A stretch of DNA of 64,000 nucleotides from Roseovarius albus (GCF_900172335.1 NZ_FWFX01000001.1:248001-312000); one strand, 5' to 3'; shown: positions 24,656-34,229, numbered from the stretch's first letter. The notes: generated from the letters alone by a model not told the origin. Translations and numbers: made by a program.

Positions 24656-25339
24656 TTTATGGGTCTCCCTGATTAGCGAATTCGTACCCGCAAAACGTGC
24701 GGGATTGTTCGCATATGACTGCAAAGGTGTCGTGATTCTGCTGCCATGTAAAGACTTGGTTCTGGTTGACGCAGGGATAACGGGAAAAAGTTCTGTTTCG
24801 TGTCGGGGGAAATAGTTTGGGAAATTACGTAAAGCCTGTGCAGGACGAACACGGGTTAAGGACGCAGGTCAAACCTTGGGAAAATCCGCGCAAGTTGTCG
24901 GGTGAGCAATGTTGCGAGCACTTTCCTTCACGAGCAATGTATGCGTGCATCGTTAGGGAGAAGCTGGGTAAGAAACGTCCACCCTTGTGCTTGCTCCTGA
25001 CAGTGGAAAAGTGGACAGGGATGGCTCACCCTTGCTTCTTGCGGATCTACCAATTTATGGTCAGCTAGCGCGCCCCCAAACTCTCTAGCAGGATGAAAGC
25101 CCGCCTGGTTTGGATACTAACAGGCAAGCGGTAGGGGATCTTGGAACCTTGAAACAAAATTCTCGTCGATCATCAAAGTGTCAGGCGCTCCAGTCTGAAA
25201 GCGTCGCATTCAAGATGATACTTGGCAAAAAGATGATGGTACGACAAACCAACAATCAAACATTTCCGTGCCGCAATTTGTACAAAATCTAATGTTTCCA
25301 TATGCACAACATTCCTTTTGAGCGGACAGGAGAACTACG
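24656..25339. other. 684-bp intergenic region, no gene recognised
   Basis: This lies between the divergent importer operon and the gene at 25340 and should contain both promoters. Two short plus-strand ORFs of 83 and 60 codons have no clear ribosome site or recognisable similarity and are not called. No convincing hairpin, repeat or RNA element was seen. Toward the right end the base composition becomes AT-richer, as in the next gene. Confidence 0.5.
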
Positions 25340-27535
25340 GTGCGAAATTCTGAACTAGCAGGTGCAGAGCACGTAAATGGTTTAATCCCAGCGTTTTATA
25401 CGGTAACAATTTTTTTAAGCGCTTCTCTGCTCTTTTTTGTACAGCCACTCTTCACTAAAATCGTACTGCCGCAGGTCGGCGGCTCATCTGCGATCTGGAC
25501 TGTAGCAATGCTATTCTTCCAGACGATATTGATCGCGGGTTACCTCTATTCCCATCTCGTCACACGGTATACGGCAGTTAAGACCCAAATTCTGATACAC
25601 ATAAGCATTTGGGCGCTGGCGCTCTTTTTTTTGCCGTTAGCGGTTCCTGCGGGATGGCAATTTGACCCCAATGGTGCCATCGCTTGGCAAGCGTTGTTAC
25701 TATTTGGCGCTGGCGTGGGGCTGCCCTTTTTCGCACTTTCGGCCAATGCTCCACTTATTCAGTCATGGTATAGACGCAGTGGTGGTCCATCGGCATCCGA
25801 TCCGTATTTTCTCTACGGGGCTAGTAACCTAGGTTCCCTGATTGCGCTTCTTGGGTTTCCAATAGTAGCTGAGCCATTGTTTGGCGCAACCGATATCGGA
25901 TGGGGTTGGACAGTGGGGTTTGTCGCCCTAGGTGGCTTCTTGACTCTGAGCGGGTTGATGGCCCGTCGGGATCTTCCAGCAACAAATGTTAATAGCATAT
26001 CATCCTCAAAACCAACTTTTCGAAATCGACTTTACTGGGCGTTTCTGGCCTTTATTCCATCTTCGTTGATGCTGTCAGTCACGTCAAAGTTTAGCCTTGA
26101 TGTTGGCTCTTTGCCACTGATTTGGGTAATCCCATTGGCACTATACTTGCTTAGCTTTGTGCTAACGTTTTCTAATCGGACGTTGTTCAACGGGAAAGCC
26201 TTCAAAATCGTATATGGGTTTGCTTTGTTGGCATTGATGTTACCGTTTACTGGCTTCGTAAATAGCCAATTTAGTTGGACCAGCGGAGTGTTACTATTTT
26301 CCGGCTTTTTTATTGTAGCTGTTTTTGCCCATCGTAAACTTTACGAAGCGCGGCCAAGCGGTGAATTCCTAACTGGTTTCTACCTCACCATGTCAATCGG
26401 AGGAGCATTTGGAGGTCTTTTCAACTCCATCATTGCCCCCCTTGTCTTTAACGGCCTTTACGAGGCTGGTGTAACACTGATCTTAGCTTCGTTGTTGTTG
26501 TTGGATTTCAAAAACCGGGATGAAACGCTTCATCGCAGTATCGTACAGGGCTTACTCATTGGCGCGATCTCAAGCATAATTCTGATGTTGTTCGCTACTA
26601 TTTTTCCCGATCATGCGAATTTGTCATTCTTTCTTGCGCTCCTCGTGTGTGTCGTCGCTTTCAGCCTTCAACGCCAAAATAGTTTCGCCTTTTGCGCCTC
26701 TGCGGGGGTGTTGCTCGCAGTGGGTCTGATGCTGACGCCAAATGACAACCTTTTGCGTGATCGTAGTTTCTTTGGGTTGCATCAAGTTCGCGAAGTTGGT
26801 GAACTGCGGCGTTACAGCAACGGCAATACAATCCACGGAGCACAGCGTATCAGTGATGATACGACTGAACGGCCTGAACCTCTGTATTACTATCATGCCA
26901 ACGGCCCGATGGCACAAATTCTGACATCGGATCGGGGGAAGGCTGCACAATCCGTGGGTGTCATTGGCTTGGGCGTTGGGTCGCTTGCCTGTTACCAACA
27001 ACCAGGGCAAAGCTGGCAATTCTACGAGATCGATCGCATGGTCAACGAAATCGCCCGAATGCCGCACCTCTTTCGCTTTATGACTGCCTGTGCTGGTGAT
27101 GCGCCTACGCATCTGGGTGATGCGCGCATCGTGCTTGCCGGTCAGGAGGGGTTACAATACGATATTCTGATAGTTGACGCCTATAGCTCGGACGCCGTGC
27201 CAATACACCTGACAACGATGGAAGCAGTGCAACTTTACATGGATCGACTGAAATCCGATGGCGTACTTGTTTTCCACATCAGTAACCGGCACTACGACAT
27301 TGACATTCCTCTGGCCCGTAGTGCCGCCGCGTTGGGTCTGGAAGCCCGGATTCAGCGTTATGCTGGGAATGCGGAAATTGACCCAGCTGATTCAAGCTCA
27401 GTCGTCGTCACTTTGAGCCGCACTGCTGAAGCACTTGGTTCGCTAGAGAGCGATTCTCGTTGGGAGCCATTGCCTGGAGATGGCGGTTTAATTTGGACTG
27501 ATGACCACGCGAATGTGTTGTCGATTCTCAGGTAG
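25340..27535 (+). CDS. Fused membrane transporter / spermidine synthase-like protein
   Basis: A 731-aa protein starting at GTG with an AGGAG ribosome site. Residues 15 to about 475 carry a dozen or more hydrophobic helices; the remainder is a Rossmann-like domain with VGVIGLGVGSLACY, FYEIDRMVNEIA and YDILIVDAYSSDAVPIHLTT, matching spermidine synthase/SAM-methyltransferase folds. This is the architecture databases call fused MFS/spermidine synthase; true polyamine synthesis is unproven. Codon use is visibly AT-richer than in its neighbours, pointing to horizontal acquisition. Confidence 0.8.
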   Translation: MRNSELAGAEHVNGLIPAFYTVTIFLSASLLFFVQPLFTKIVLPQVGGSSAIWTVAMLFFQTILIAGYLYSHLVTRYTAVKTQILIHISIWALALFFLPLAVPAGWQFDPNGAIAWQALLLFGAGVGLPFFALSANAPLIQSWYRRSGGPSASDPYFLYGASNLGSLIALLGFPIVAEPLFGATDIGWGWTVGFVALGGFLTLSGLMARRDLPATNVNSISSSKPTFRNRLYWAFLAFIPSSLMLSVTSKFSLDVGSLPLIWVIPLALYLLSFVLTFSNRTLFNGKAFKIVYGFALLALMLPFTGFVNSQFSWTSGVLLFSGFFIVAVFAHRKLYEARPSGEFLTGFYLTMSIGGAFGGLFNSIIAPLVFNGLYEAGVTLILASLLLLDFKNRDETLHRSIVQGLLIGAISSIILMLFATIFPDHANLSFFLALLVCVVAFSLQRQNSFAFCASAGVLLAVGLMLTPNDNLLRDRSFFGLHQVREVGELRRYSNGNTIHGAQRISDDTTERPEPLYYYHANGPMAQILTSDRGKAAQSVGVIGLGVGSLACYQQPGQSWQFYEIDRMVNEIARMPHLFRFMTACAGDAPTHLGDARIVLAGQEGLQYDILIVDAYSSDAVPIHLTTMEAVQLYMDRLKSDGVLVFHISNRHYDIDIPLARSAAALGLEARIQRYAGNAEIDPADSSSVVVTLSRTAEALGSLESDSRWEPLPGDGGLIWTDDHANVLSILR

Positions 27536-27568
27536 GTAGTGATAAGATCAATACGAGTTTGTCTCAAA

Positions 27569-27600
27569 TTGACAGCCTGACATGCATGTCAGGCTGTCAA
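27569..27600. repeat. 32-bp perfect palindrome
   Basis: The half-site TTGACAGCCTGACATG is followed directly by its exact reverse complement, giving a gap-free 32-bp palindrome 34 bp after the fused membrane protein gene. It could fold into a cruciform or a loop-poor hairpin. The lack of a following T-run makes a standard terminator less likely than a protein- or recombinase-binding site. Confidence 0.75.
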
Positions 27601-28007
27601 GAAGTGGTTCGAACAGACGTTGGCTTTGGGGCGGTTCATCTTCAATCTGGCGCGGTTGATCTTGTTTCTCTCCACGTCGAAATGGCTGTAGTTAAAGATA
27701 TGGGTAGAGACGAAATTCTGTAAATTGAAGTGACTTTGAAATTTTTGCATCGTTGAGCCAGTCCTTGTTTCCTTTTTTGCTGGCATCGGTGTCACCTGTG
27801 ATGCCTGTATTTCCTTCGCCAACCTGATCTATCCTTTAGGACCGCTTCGCCCGCATTATTTCTGCAGTGCGATGGTGGTTGGCAACCATCCTTTTGATTG
27901 ATTTATTCTGCACCGCACAAATAGCCTCATGCCTTCCGTATGGTTGACCTGCGGGTGAGAAATCAATACCGGATAAAAATCCTCGGATTATTGGCGGGTT
28001 TGCCTCA
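27601..28007. other. Intergenic stretch, possible decayed gene
   Basis: About 400 bp without a confident gene. A 77-codon minus-strand ORF (27589-27822) has no recognisable family and runs into the palindrome; it may be a remnant of a larger gene. A hairpin GATGGT (27871-27876) / ACCATC (27885-27890) followed by CTTTTG could be a weak rightward terminator. The promoter of the permease gene at 28008 should lie at the right end. Confidence 0.4.
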
Positions 28008-29672
28008 ATGTCGGAACGTCTGCTGTATCGCTTGGCCTGGGTGGCTGTGATCGTCTGTGTGGCGCCGATTTTGGCTGCGGGTTTGGCAGCGCTGGCCGGG
28101 GATCTGGAGACCTGGCGGAATGTGCTGTCGACAGTGTTGCCGCGCTATACCCGCACGACACTGATTTTGGTGGTGATCGTTGGATGCAGCACGGCGGTGA
28201 TTGGCAGTGTGACCGCGTGGTTGGTGACGGTCTATCGTTTTCCCGGGGTGCGACTGCTGGAGATTGCGCTGGCCCTGCCACTGGCTTTTCCGGCCTATGT
28301 GCTGGCCTATGCCTATACCAACATTTTGGATCATCCGGGGATCGTGCAAAGCACCCTGCGGGATTTGATGGGGTGGGGGCCACGGGATTACTGGTTCCCG
28401 GAGATCCGCTCTTTGGGCGGCGCGGCGGCGATGCTGACGATTGTGCTTTATCCCTATGTGTATCTGCTGGCGCGGGCGTCGTTCAAACAGCAGTCCGCCA
28501 ATGCATTTCTGGTGGCGCGCACCCTGGGGCGGTCGCCGATCCGGGCGTTTTACCGCGTGGCCTTGCCAATGGCGCGTCCGGCGATTGTCGGCGGCGCGTT
28601 GCTGGCAGTGATGGAAACCATCGCGGACTTTGGCACGGTTGCGTTTTTCAATGTGCAGACTTTTGCCACCGGTATTTATCAGGCGTGGTTTTCGCTGGGG
28701 GACCGGGCGGCGGCGGCGCAGCTGTCTTTGTGCTTGCTGAGTTTTGCCTTGCTGATTGCCGGGCTGGAGCGGGCCCAACGTGGCAAGGCACGAACGGCAG
28801 GGCGGGGCGCGCGGTTCGAGACGATGGAACAACCAGAGCTTAAAGGACTTGCTGGTTGGGGAGCGACGCTGATCTGTCTGTTGCCCGTGCTTTTGGGCTT
28901 TGTGATTCCGGTGATCATGCTGGGATTGATGGCGCTGGGGTCAGGGCAGAACCTGTTTCAAGCGCGATATGTCAGTTTGATGCAGAACTCGGTTCTGGTG
29001 GCTGGTGTCGCGGCAGTGCTCACCGTGACCGGGGCAGTCCTGATCGGGTTTGCCGCGCGGGTGAAACCCGGACGTAAGACCAAGGCGATGGTGATCGGCG
29101 CGGGGCTTGGCTATGCCGTGCCGGGGGGCGTGATTGCCGTCGGCCTGCTGATGCCGATGGCGGCGCTGGACAATGCCATTGACCATGTGATGGAGACATA
29201 TTTTGGCATCAATACCGGGCTGCTAATCACCGGATCGATCTGGCTGATGGTCGTGGCCTATATGGCGCGGTTCATGGCGGCGGCGTTGAATTCTTATGAC
29301 AGTGGCATGGCAACGGTTCCGCTGCATTATGATGCGATTGGCCGGTCCTTGGGACAGTCTGGGCCGCGGTTGTTGCAGCGGATCCATTTGCCAGTGGTGC
29401 GCAGCAGCGTGCTGACGGCATTCTTGATCGTGTTTGTGGACACGATGAAAGAATTGCCCGCAACATTAATTCTGCATCCGTTCAACTTTCAAACTTTGGC
29501 TGTGCAGGCGCACCGTTTGGCCTCGGACGAGCGACTGACCGAGGCGGCGGTGCCATCGCTAGTGCTGGTAGGATTTGGCCTGATTCCGGTGCTGATTTTG
29601 TGCCGATCCATCGGACGGGAGGGACGCAAAGCTGAGCCCATCCCGAAGGAGCAGGCTGTTCAGGCAGATTAA
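28008..29672 (+). CDS. Iron(III)-type ABC transporter permease (FbpB/SfuB-like)
   Basis: A 554-aa permease with two MetI-type halves and about twelve helices. Each half has a coupling motif: ARTLGRSPIRAFYRVALPMA in the first and GRSLGQSGPRLLQRIHLPVV in the second. DTMKELPATLILHPFNFQTLA is a strong FbpB-type signature. Such permeases import Fe3+ from a periplasmic binding protein. Neither the binding protein nor the ATPase is adjacent, which is unusual. The ribosome site is weak. The 3' end overlaps the convergent dehydrogenase gene by 4 bp. Confidence 0.88.
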   Translation: MSERLLYRLAWVAVIVCVAPILAAGLAALAGDLETWRNVLSTVLPRYTRTTLILVVIVGCSTAVIGSVTAWLVTVYRFPGVRLLEIALALPLAFPAYVLAYAYTNILDHPGIVQSTLRDLMGWGPRDYWFPEIRSLGGAAAMLTIVLYPYVYLLARASFKQQSANAFLVARTLGRSPIRAFYRVALPMARPAIVGGALLAVMETIADFGTVAFFNVQTFATGIYQAWFSLGDRAAAAQLSLCLLSFALLIAGLERAQRGKARTAGRGARFETMEQPELKGLAGWGATLICLLPVLLGFVIPVIMLGLMALGSGQNLFQARYVSLMQNSVLVAGVAAVLTVTGAVLIGFAARVKPGRKTKAMVIGAGLGYAVPGGVIAVGLLMPMAALDNAIDHVMETYFGINTGLLITGSIWLMVVAYMARFMAAALNSYDSGMATVPLHYDAIGRSLGQSGPRLLQRIHLPVVRSSVLTAFLIVFVDTMKELPATLILHPFNFQTLAVQAHRLASDERLTEAAVPSLVLVGFGLIPVLILCRSIGREGRKAEPIPKEQAVQAD

Positions 29673-30547
29673 AGCGCGTCCAGTTTACGCATCCGTTTGA
29701 ACAGACTTGAGGTGTCCCAGCGACCACCGCCCATTTTCTGCACGTCCTTGTAGAACTGATCAACCAATGCCGTGACCGGCAGGGACGCGCCGTTCTGATC
29801 GGCCTCGTCCATGCAAATCCCCAGATCCTTGCGCATCCAGTCGACGGCAAAGCCATAATCGAAATGATCATCCAGCATGGTTTCGTGCCGGTTGTTCATC
29901 TGCCAGCTGCCAGCGGCACCTTGGCTGATCACCTCAACCACGGCGCGGCCATCCAATCCTGCTTTTTCTGCAAAATGCAGGGATTCGCTGAGGCCCTGAA
30001 CCAGACTGGCAATGGCGATTTGATTGCACATTTTGGTCAACTGGCCTGCGCCACTGTCGCCGATGCGGCGACAAATTTTGGAATAAACCTCCATGAAAGG
30101 CTCCACCGCGTCATAAGCGGGTTGATCGCCGCCACACATGATCGACAAAACACCGTTTTCGGCCCCGGCCTGGCCGCCGGAAATAGGTGCGTCTACGAAA
30201 TGGATCCCGGCGGATTGGGCCGCTTGGTAAAGCTCACGTGTGACATTGGCCGAGACGGTGGTGTGGTCGGCAAAGATTGCACCGTTTCTCATACCGGCAA
30301 AGGCCCCGCTATCGCCAAGGCATACCGAGCGCAAATCGTCATCATTGCCCACGCAACACATGACAAAGTCGGCATTAGCAACCGCCTCACGTGGGGTTTT
30401 TGCCGCTTTGCCGTCGTGTTCAGCGACCCAGGCTTCGGCCTTGGCAAAGGTACGATTGTAAACACAGACCTCATGCCCGGCGGCTTGCAGGTGGCCCGCC
30501 ATCGGATACCCCATGACGCCAAGTCCTAAAAATGCCAGTTTTGCCAT
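29669..30547 (-). CDS. NAD(P)-dependent beta-hydroxyacid dehydrogenase
   Basis: A 292-aa enzyme of the 3-hydroxyisobutyrate/tartronate semialdehyde reductase family. It has the Rossmann motif FLGLGVMGYPMAGHL at residues 5-19, substrate-binding DAPISGGQAGAENG at about 115-128, and the catalytic Lys in GQLTKMCNQIAIASLVQGLSE. The start at 30547 has an AGGGA ribosome site and begins the domain properly; a Met six codons upstream is less likely. Substrate could be a short 3-hydroxyacid. It stands alone. Confidence 0.87.
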   Translation of the reverse strand: MAKLAFLGLGVMGYPMAGHLQAAGHEVCVYNRTFAKAEAWVAEHDGKAAKTPREAVANADFVMCCVGNDDDLRSVCLGDSGAFAGMRNGAIFADHTTVSANVTRELYQAAQSAGIHFVDAPISGGQAGAENGVLSIMCGGDQPAYDAVEPFMEVYSKICRRIGDSGAGQLTKMCNQIAIASLVQGLSESLHFAEKAGLDGRAVVEVISQGAAGSWQMNNRHETMLDDHFDYGFAVDWMRKDLGICMDEADQNGASLPVTALVDQFYKDVQKMGGGRWDTSSLFKRMRKLDAL

Positions 30548-30630
30548 TGTCTTTTCCCTTGCCATTGTCTCGGTGCTGATTTCTGACTATCCCCACCGAT
30601 GGATGCAAGTGAAAACGGGATACTCTGGGC

Positions 30631-33099
30631 ATGGCGAGTGTGATCAAATGGTTGGCGCGGTTGATCGGTGGCGTCATCGTGCTTGGATTGATCGGTGTTG
30701 CACTGATTTACTTCCTGCTATCCCGCTCATTACCCGAATACTACAAGGAACTCGCGGTTGACGGACTGCTGGCCCCAGTCGAAATTGTGCGCAACAACGC
30801 CAATATCCCGCATATTTTGGGCGAGAATGACGCGGATAGTTTCTATGGCCTGGGATATGTCCATGCGCAGGACAGGCTATGGCAGATGGTGATCTCGCGC
30901 CGTACGGTGCAGGGACGTTTATCCGAGGTGTTTGGTCGGCGGACCATTGAGGTCGACAAGGCCCTGCGGCGGTTGGATCTTTATGGGGCGGCGCAAAAAT
31001 CGGTGTCGTCGCAGGATATTCCGACACTAGAGGCGTTAGAGGCCTATGCGGACGGGGTGAATGCCCGTCTAGCCGAAATCAACGAAGGGGCCTTAGGGCG
31101 CGGTGCGCCCGAGATGTTCATTTTCAACAATCCGATCTCACCCTGGCAGCCAGCAGACTCGATAGCGATCATCAAATTGATGGGTGTGCAATTGTCGGCA
31201 CATCTGCATAACGAAGTGCTGCGTGCGCGCTTGTCGTTGGCGTTGGATGATCCTGCGCGGTTGAATGACATTCAGCCAGATGACCCGGGGCATGCGATTG
31301 CAGCGTTGCCGCGTTATGCATCGCTGTTTCCATCGCTAAAGGGGAAAAACGTGTTCTCGGTGGCCAAGGCCGAAGATGTCTTTTCACCCTTCAAGACGCC
31401 CGCCTTTGCCGGGGCGTCCAATGCTTGGGCAGCGGCGCCATCACGCTCGGCCTCGGGCGGGACCTTGCTGGCCAATGATCCGCATCTAGGGTTCTCGGCA
31501 CCTGGAGTATGGTATTTGGCACGGGTGCAGCTAGAGAGCGGGGGCGTCATTGGCGGAACCATTCCGGGTGTGCCGGCCATCATGACCGGGCGTAATGATC
31601 GATTGGGTTGGGCGATTACGTCGTCCTATCTGGATGATCAGGACGTTTTTATTGAGAAGCTGAACCCGAATAACCCGTCGCAATACCTGACGCCGGAGGG
31701 ATACAAGCCGTTTGTCACCGAACGCTCGATCATTCGGATAAAGGATGAAAACCCGGTGACACTGACCCGCCGCTGGACAGAGAACGGCCCGGTCCTGCCC
31801 GGCAGCTTCAAGAATCTCGCAGATATTACTCCGGTTGGGCATGTCGCATCGGTCTCTTGGACGATATTGTCGCCCAGCGACACAACGATGAGTGCGGCGA
31901 TTGGATTAATGAAGTCGCACACGGTAGATCAGGCAATTGTTGCAGGGGAGGAATTTGTTGGGCCGTCACAGAACTTGACCGTGGTAGGGCCGTCGCGGAT
32001 CGCAATGAAGGTTATTGGTGCGATGCCAAATCGCAGTCCGGAAAGCGAAAGCAAAGGGCGGATTCCGGGTCGGGGCTGGATTGCTGAAAATCGCTGGAAT
32101 GGCATGATGCCTTATGCAAGCAATCCAGAATTCTTCAATCCTGAGGGCGGGATTATCGGTAATACCAACAACAAAACGACAGACAAACCGTTTCCCGATC
32201 ATGTCAGCTTTATTTGGGGGGATACGCAGCGGGTGCATCGTTGGGAACGGCTGATGCAGGGACGTGAGGTGCATACGCGAGATAGCTTTATCGAGGCCCA
32301 ACTGGATACTGTGAGCTTCACGGCACGGTCTTTGTTACCACTGGTCGGGGCGGATCTGTGGTTCACCGGGGAATCTGCGTCCGAGGGCACGCCAGAGCGC
32401 CGCCGTCAGAAAGCGTTGGAATTACTATCGGCGTGGAACGGTGAAATGAACGAGCATTTGCCAGAGCCATTAATCTACTCGGCATGGCTACGGGCCTTGC
32501 AAGAGCGCCTGATCCGGGATGACCTGGGGCCGTTGGCGAACGAATTTAAACATGTGAAGCCGATCTTTATAGAGCGGGTCTATCGCGACATTGACGGGGC
32601 ATCGATTTGGTGCGACATCAAACAATCTTTGCCAGTGGAAACCTGTTCCGATGTGGCGCGGCTGGCACTGGATGATGCGTTGATCTGGTTATCAGAGCGC
32701 TATGGCACGTCACTGGAGAGCCTGCGTTGGGGCGACGCCCATCAGGCCATCCATGCGCATCAGGCCCTTGGTGAGGTGCCGGTGCTGCGCTATTTTGTGA
32801 ACATCCGGCAAAGCACCTCGGGCGGGGACAATACCCTGATGCGCGGTCGGACATCAGGCACGGGCAAAGACCCGTTCAACAATGTGCATGGGGCCGGATA
32901 CCGGGGGGTATATGACTTCGCTGATCCAGACAGCAGCGTGTTTATTACCGCGACCGGGCAATCAGGGCATTTCCTGAGCCGGTACTACGACGATCTGGCG
33001 CAGTTGTGGCGGCGCGGGGAATATGTGCCGATGTCGTTGGCCCCTGAATTGGCGCGGGCAGCCGCCGTCGGGGTGACGGTGCTGACCCCGAAAGAATGA
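30631..33099 (+). CDS. Penicillin acylase family hydrolase
   Basis: An 822-aa Ntn-hydrolase precursor. An N-terminal membrane/signal segment (LIGGVIVLGLIGVALIYFLL) is followed by the alpha-chain region with GLGYVHAQDRLWQM at about 74-87, then the autoprocessing site GASNAWAAAPSRS with the nucleophile Ser263 as new N-terminus of the beta chain. The oxyanion Asn is expected in NTNNKTTDKPFPDHV. Such enzymes cleave amides including penicillins, acyl-homoserine lactones and cyclic lipopeptides; quorum-signal degradation is a fair possibility but not shown. It is followed by a strong terminator. Confidence 0.9.
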   Translation: MASVIKWLARLIGGVIVLGLIGVALIYFLLSRSLPEYYKELAVDGLLAPVEIVRNNANIPHILGENDADSFYGLGYVHAQDRLWQMVISRRTVQGRLSEVFGRRTIEVDKALRRLDLYGAAQKSVSSQDIPTLEALEAYADGVNARLAEINEGALGRGAPEMFIFNNPISPWQPADSIAIIKLMGVQLSAHLHNEVLRARLSLALDDPARLNDIQPDDPGHAIAALPRYASLFPSLKGKNVFSVAKAEDVFSPFKTPAFAGASNAWAAAPSRSASGGTLLANDPHLGFSAPGVWYLARVQLESGGVIGGTIPGVPAIMTGRNDRLGWAITSSYLDDQDVFIEKLNPNNPSQYLTPEGYKPFVTERSIIRIKDENPVTLTRRWTENGPVLPGSFKNLADITPVGHVASVSWTILSPSDTTMSAAIGLMKSHTVDQAIVAGEEFVGPSQNLTVVGPSRIAMKVIGAMPNRSPESESKGRIPGRGWIAENRWNGMMPYASNPEFFNPEGGIIGNTNNKTTDKPFPDHVSFIWGDTQRVHRWERLMQGREVHTRDSFIEAQLDTVSFTARSLLPLVGADLWFTGESASEGTPERRRQKALELLSAWNGEMNEHLPEPLIYSAWLRALQERLIRDDLGPLANEFKHVKPIFIERVYRDIDGASIWCDIKQSLPVETCSDVARLALDDALIWLSERYGTSLESLRWGDAHQAIHAHQALGEVPVLRYFVNIRQSTSGGDNTLMRGRTSGTGKDPFNNVHGAGYRGVYDFADPDSSVFITATGQSGHFLSRYYDDLAQLWRRGEYVPMSLAPELARAAAVGVTVLTPKE

Positions 33100-33104
33100 G
33101 ATGA

Positions 33105-33128
33105 GGGCACCCAATGGGTGCCCTTTTT
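33105..33128 (+). terminator. Rho-independent terminator after the acylase gene
   Basis: GGGCACCC (33105-33112) and GGGTGCCC (33116-33123) form a perfect 8-bp stem with a 3-nt loop, followed by TTTTT. Confidence 0.9.
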
Positions 33129-33132
33129 GCAT

Positions 33133-33366
33133 TTAACCCCAGCGGAGTATGCCGATGATCGCCGACAGGGCATAGAATGCCTGCAAGGACAAAAAGGCCC
33201 AGCGTTTATCGAGCCAGCCCCAAAGGGCAAAGAGGCCTGCTGAGATGAGCAACAGTGAAAAGCCCAGAAGCTCGTTGCCGGTATTGGAGGCGATCAGCAG
33301 GGCGTAGATGATCGCCAGTGCCGAACCTGAGGTCTCGAATAGGGTGATAAGGTTTGCTTTGGTCAT
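33133..33366 (-). CDS. Small three-helix membrane protein
   Basis: A 77-aa protein with three hydrophobic segments (about residues 14-28, 33-50 and 56-75) and few charges, clearly an integral membrane protein. No family is recognised. Its ATG overlaps the stop of the alpha/beta hydrolase gene by 4 bp, so the two are co-translated and probably controlled together by the divergent LysR regulator. Confidence 0.7.
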   Translation of the reverse strand: MTKANLITLFETSGSALAIIYALLIASNTGNELLGFSLLLISAGLFALWGWLDKRWAFLSLQAFYALSAIIGILRWG

Positions 33367-34229
33367 GCGGCGGTGTCTTTCGCTGTGTGTGAGTGGAGGA
33401 ACTGTTTCAGAATGTCTGCGATCTTTTCGGGTTGGTCTTCGGGGCTGAAGTGGCCGCAGTTATCCAAAATCTCGAGACTGGAACCGAGGATTGCCTTGTG
33501 AAGCTTGTGCGCCCAATCGGGAACCTGCCAGAGGTCATCGGCGCCCCAGATCAGTTTGACTGGGACCTGACCCAATTCATGTAGACGATCCGCGAAGTCC
33601 AACGTGTGTTTTGGGTCGTAGTGGCGTATCTGATGCTGAAACAGGCTGGCTTGTCCGACCGGGCCACTAATGAAACCGAGGTAGACGTCCAGCGCGTCAT
33701 TGGTGAGGCTTTCTTTGTTGTGGGCTGCGGATAGAAGCCAGTCACGGAAGTGGGTGCGGTGCTCTGCGTCCGGTGTGTTAATGAGATGTTCAAGCCCGCT
33801 TTGCATCTGTTTACGTGTGCATTTTGACGGATAACTGTCGTAGCTGACCACATCGATCATCGTCAGGCTGAGCAAGCGGTCAATGGACTGGATGCCAAAG
33901 CGCTGTGCAATACCGCCACCAAAATCGTGGGCGACCAAGTGAAAGGTCTCAAGACCCCAATGCTCTAGCAGCCCTTCAAGAATGGGCACCTGAGCGGTCA
34001 TTGAGGTATCGACATCCGGATCGCTTGGACGTTCGGACAGGCCAAAGCCAAGCAGGTCATACACATGCACCTTGTAGCCGGCTTTGACGAGCGAAGGCAC
34101 GACATTGCGCCAGATGTAAGATGATGAGGGCGTGCCGTGAAGCAGTACCACGGGTGTGCCGGTGCCATAAATGCCATAGGCGATACGGTGGCCGTCGATG
34201 AGTGTGTGTTCTGTTGCGAGTTGAGGCAT
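33363..34229 (-). CDS. Alpha/beta hydrolase (epoxide hydrolase/haloalkane dehalogenase-like)
   Basis: A 288-aa alpha/beta hydrolase. HGTPSSSYIWRNVVPSL provides the oxyanion region. The nucleophile elbow LVAHDFGGG places an Asp, not Ser, as nucleophile, as in epoxide hydrolases and haloalkane dehalogenases. The acid lies in LIWGADDLWQVP and the catalytic His in LDNCGHFSPEDQP. The halide-holding Trp that normally follows the nucleophile is Phe here, which weakens a dehalogenase role. It is transcribed with the small membrane protein, divergent from a LysR gene. Confidence 0.85.
   Translation of the reverse strand: MPQLATEHTLIDGHRIAYGIYGTGTPVVLLHGTPSSSYIWRNVVPSLVKAGYKVHVYDLLGFGLSERPSDPDVDTSMTAQVPILEGLLEHWGLETFHLVAHDFGGGIAQRFGIQSIDRLLSLTMIDVVSYDSYPSKCTRKQMQSGLEHLINTPDAEHRTHFRDWLLSAAHNKESLTNDALDVYLGFISGPVGQASLFQHQIRHYDPKHTLDFADRLHELGQVPVKLIWGADDLWQVPDWAHKLHKAILGSSLEILDNCGHFSPEDQPEKIADILKQFLHSHTAKDTAA

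Noticed and set aside
24817-25292. Two short plus-strand ORFs (83 and 60 codons)
   Set aside because: Unusual starts, no ribosome sites and no recognisable protein features; probably chance ORFs in a promoter region.
27589-27822. 77-codon minus-strand ORF, considered as a transposase remnant
   Set aside because: I could not match it to any transposase family motif, and it overlaps the palindrome; only mentioned as possible decayed sequence.
33363-34229. Firm haloalkane dehalogenase assignment
   Set aside because: The Trp next to the nucleophilic Asp, needed for halide binding, is Phe; only the general hydrolase family is supported.
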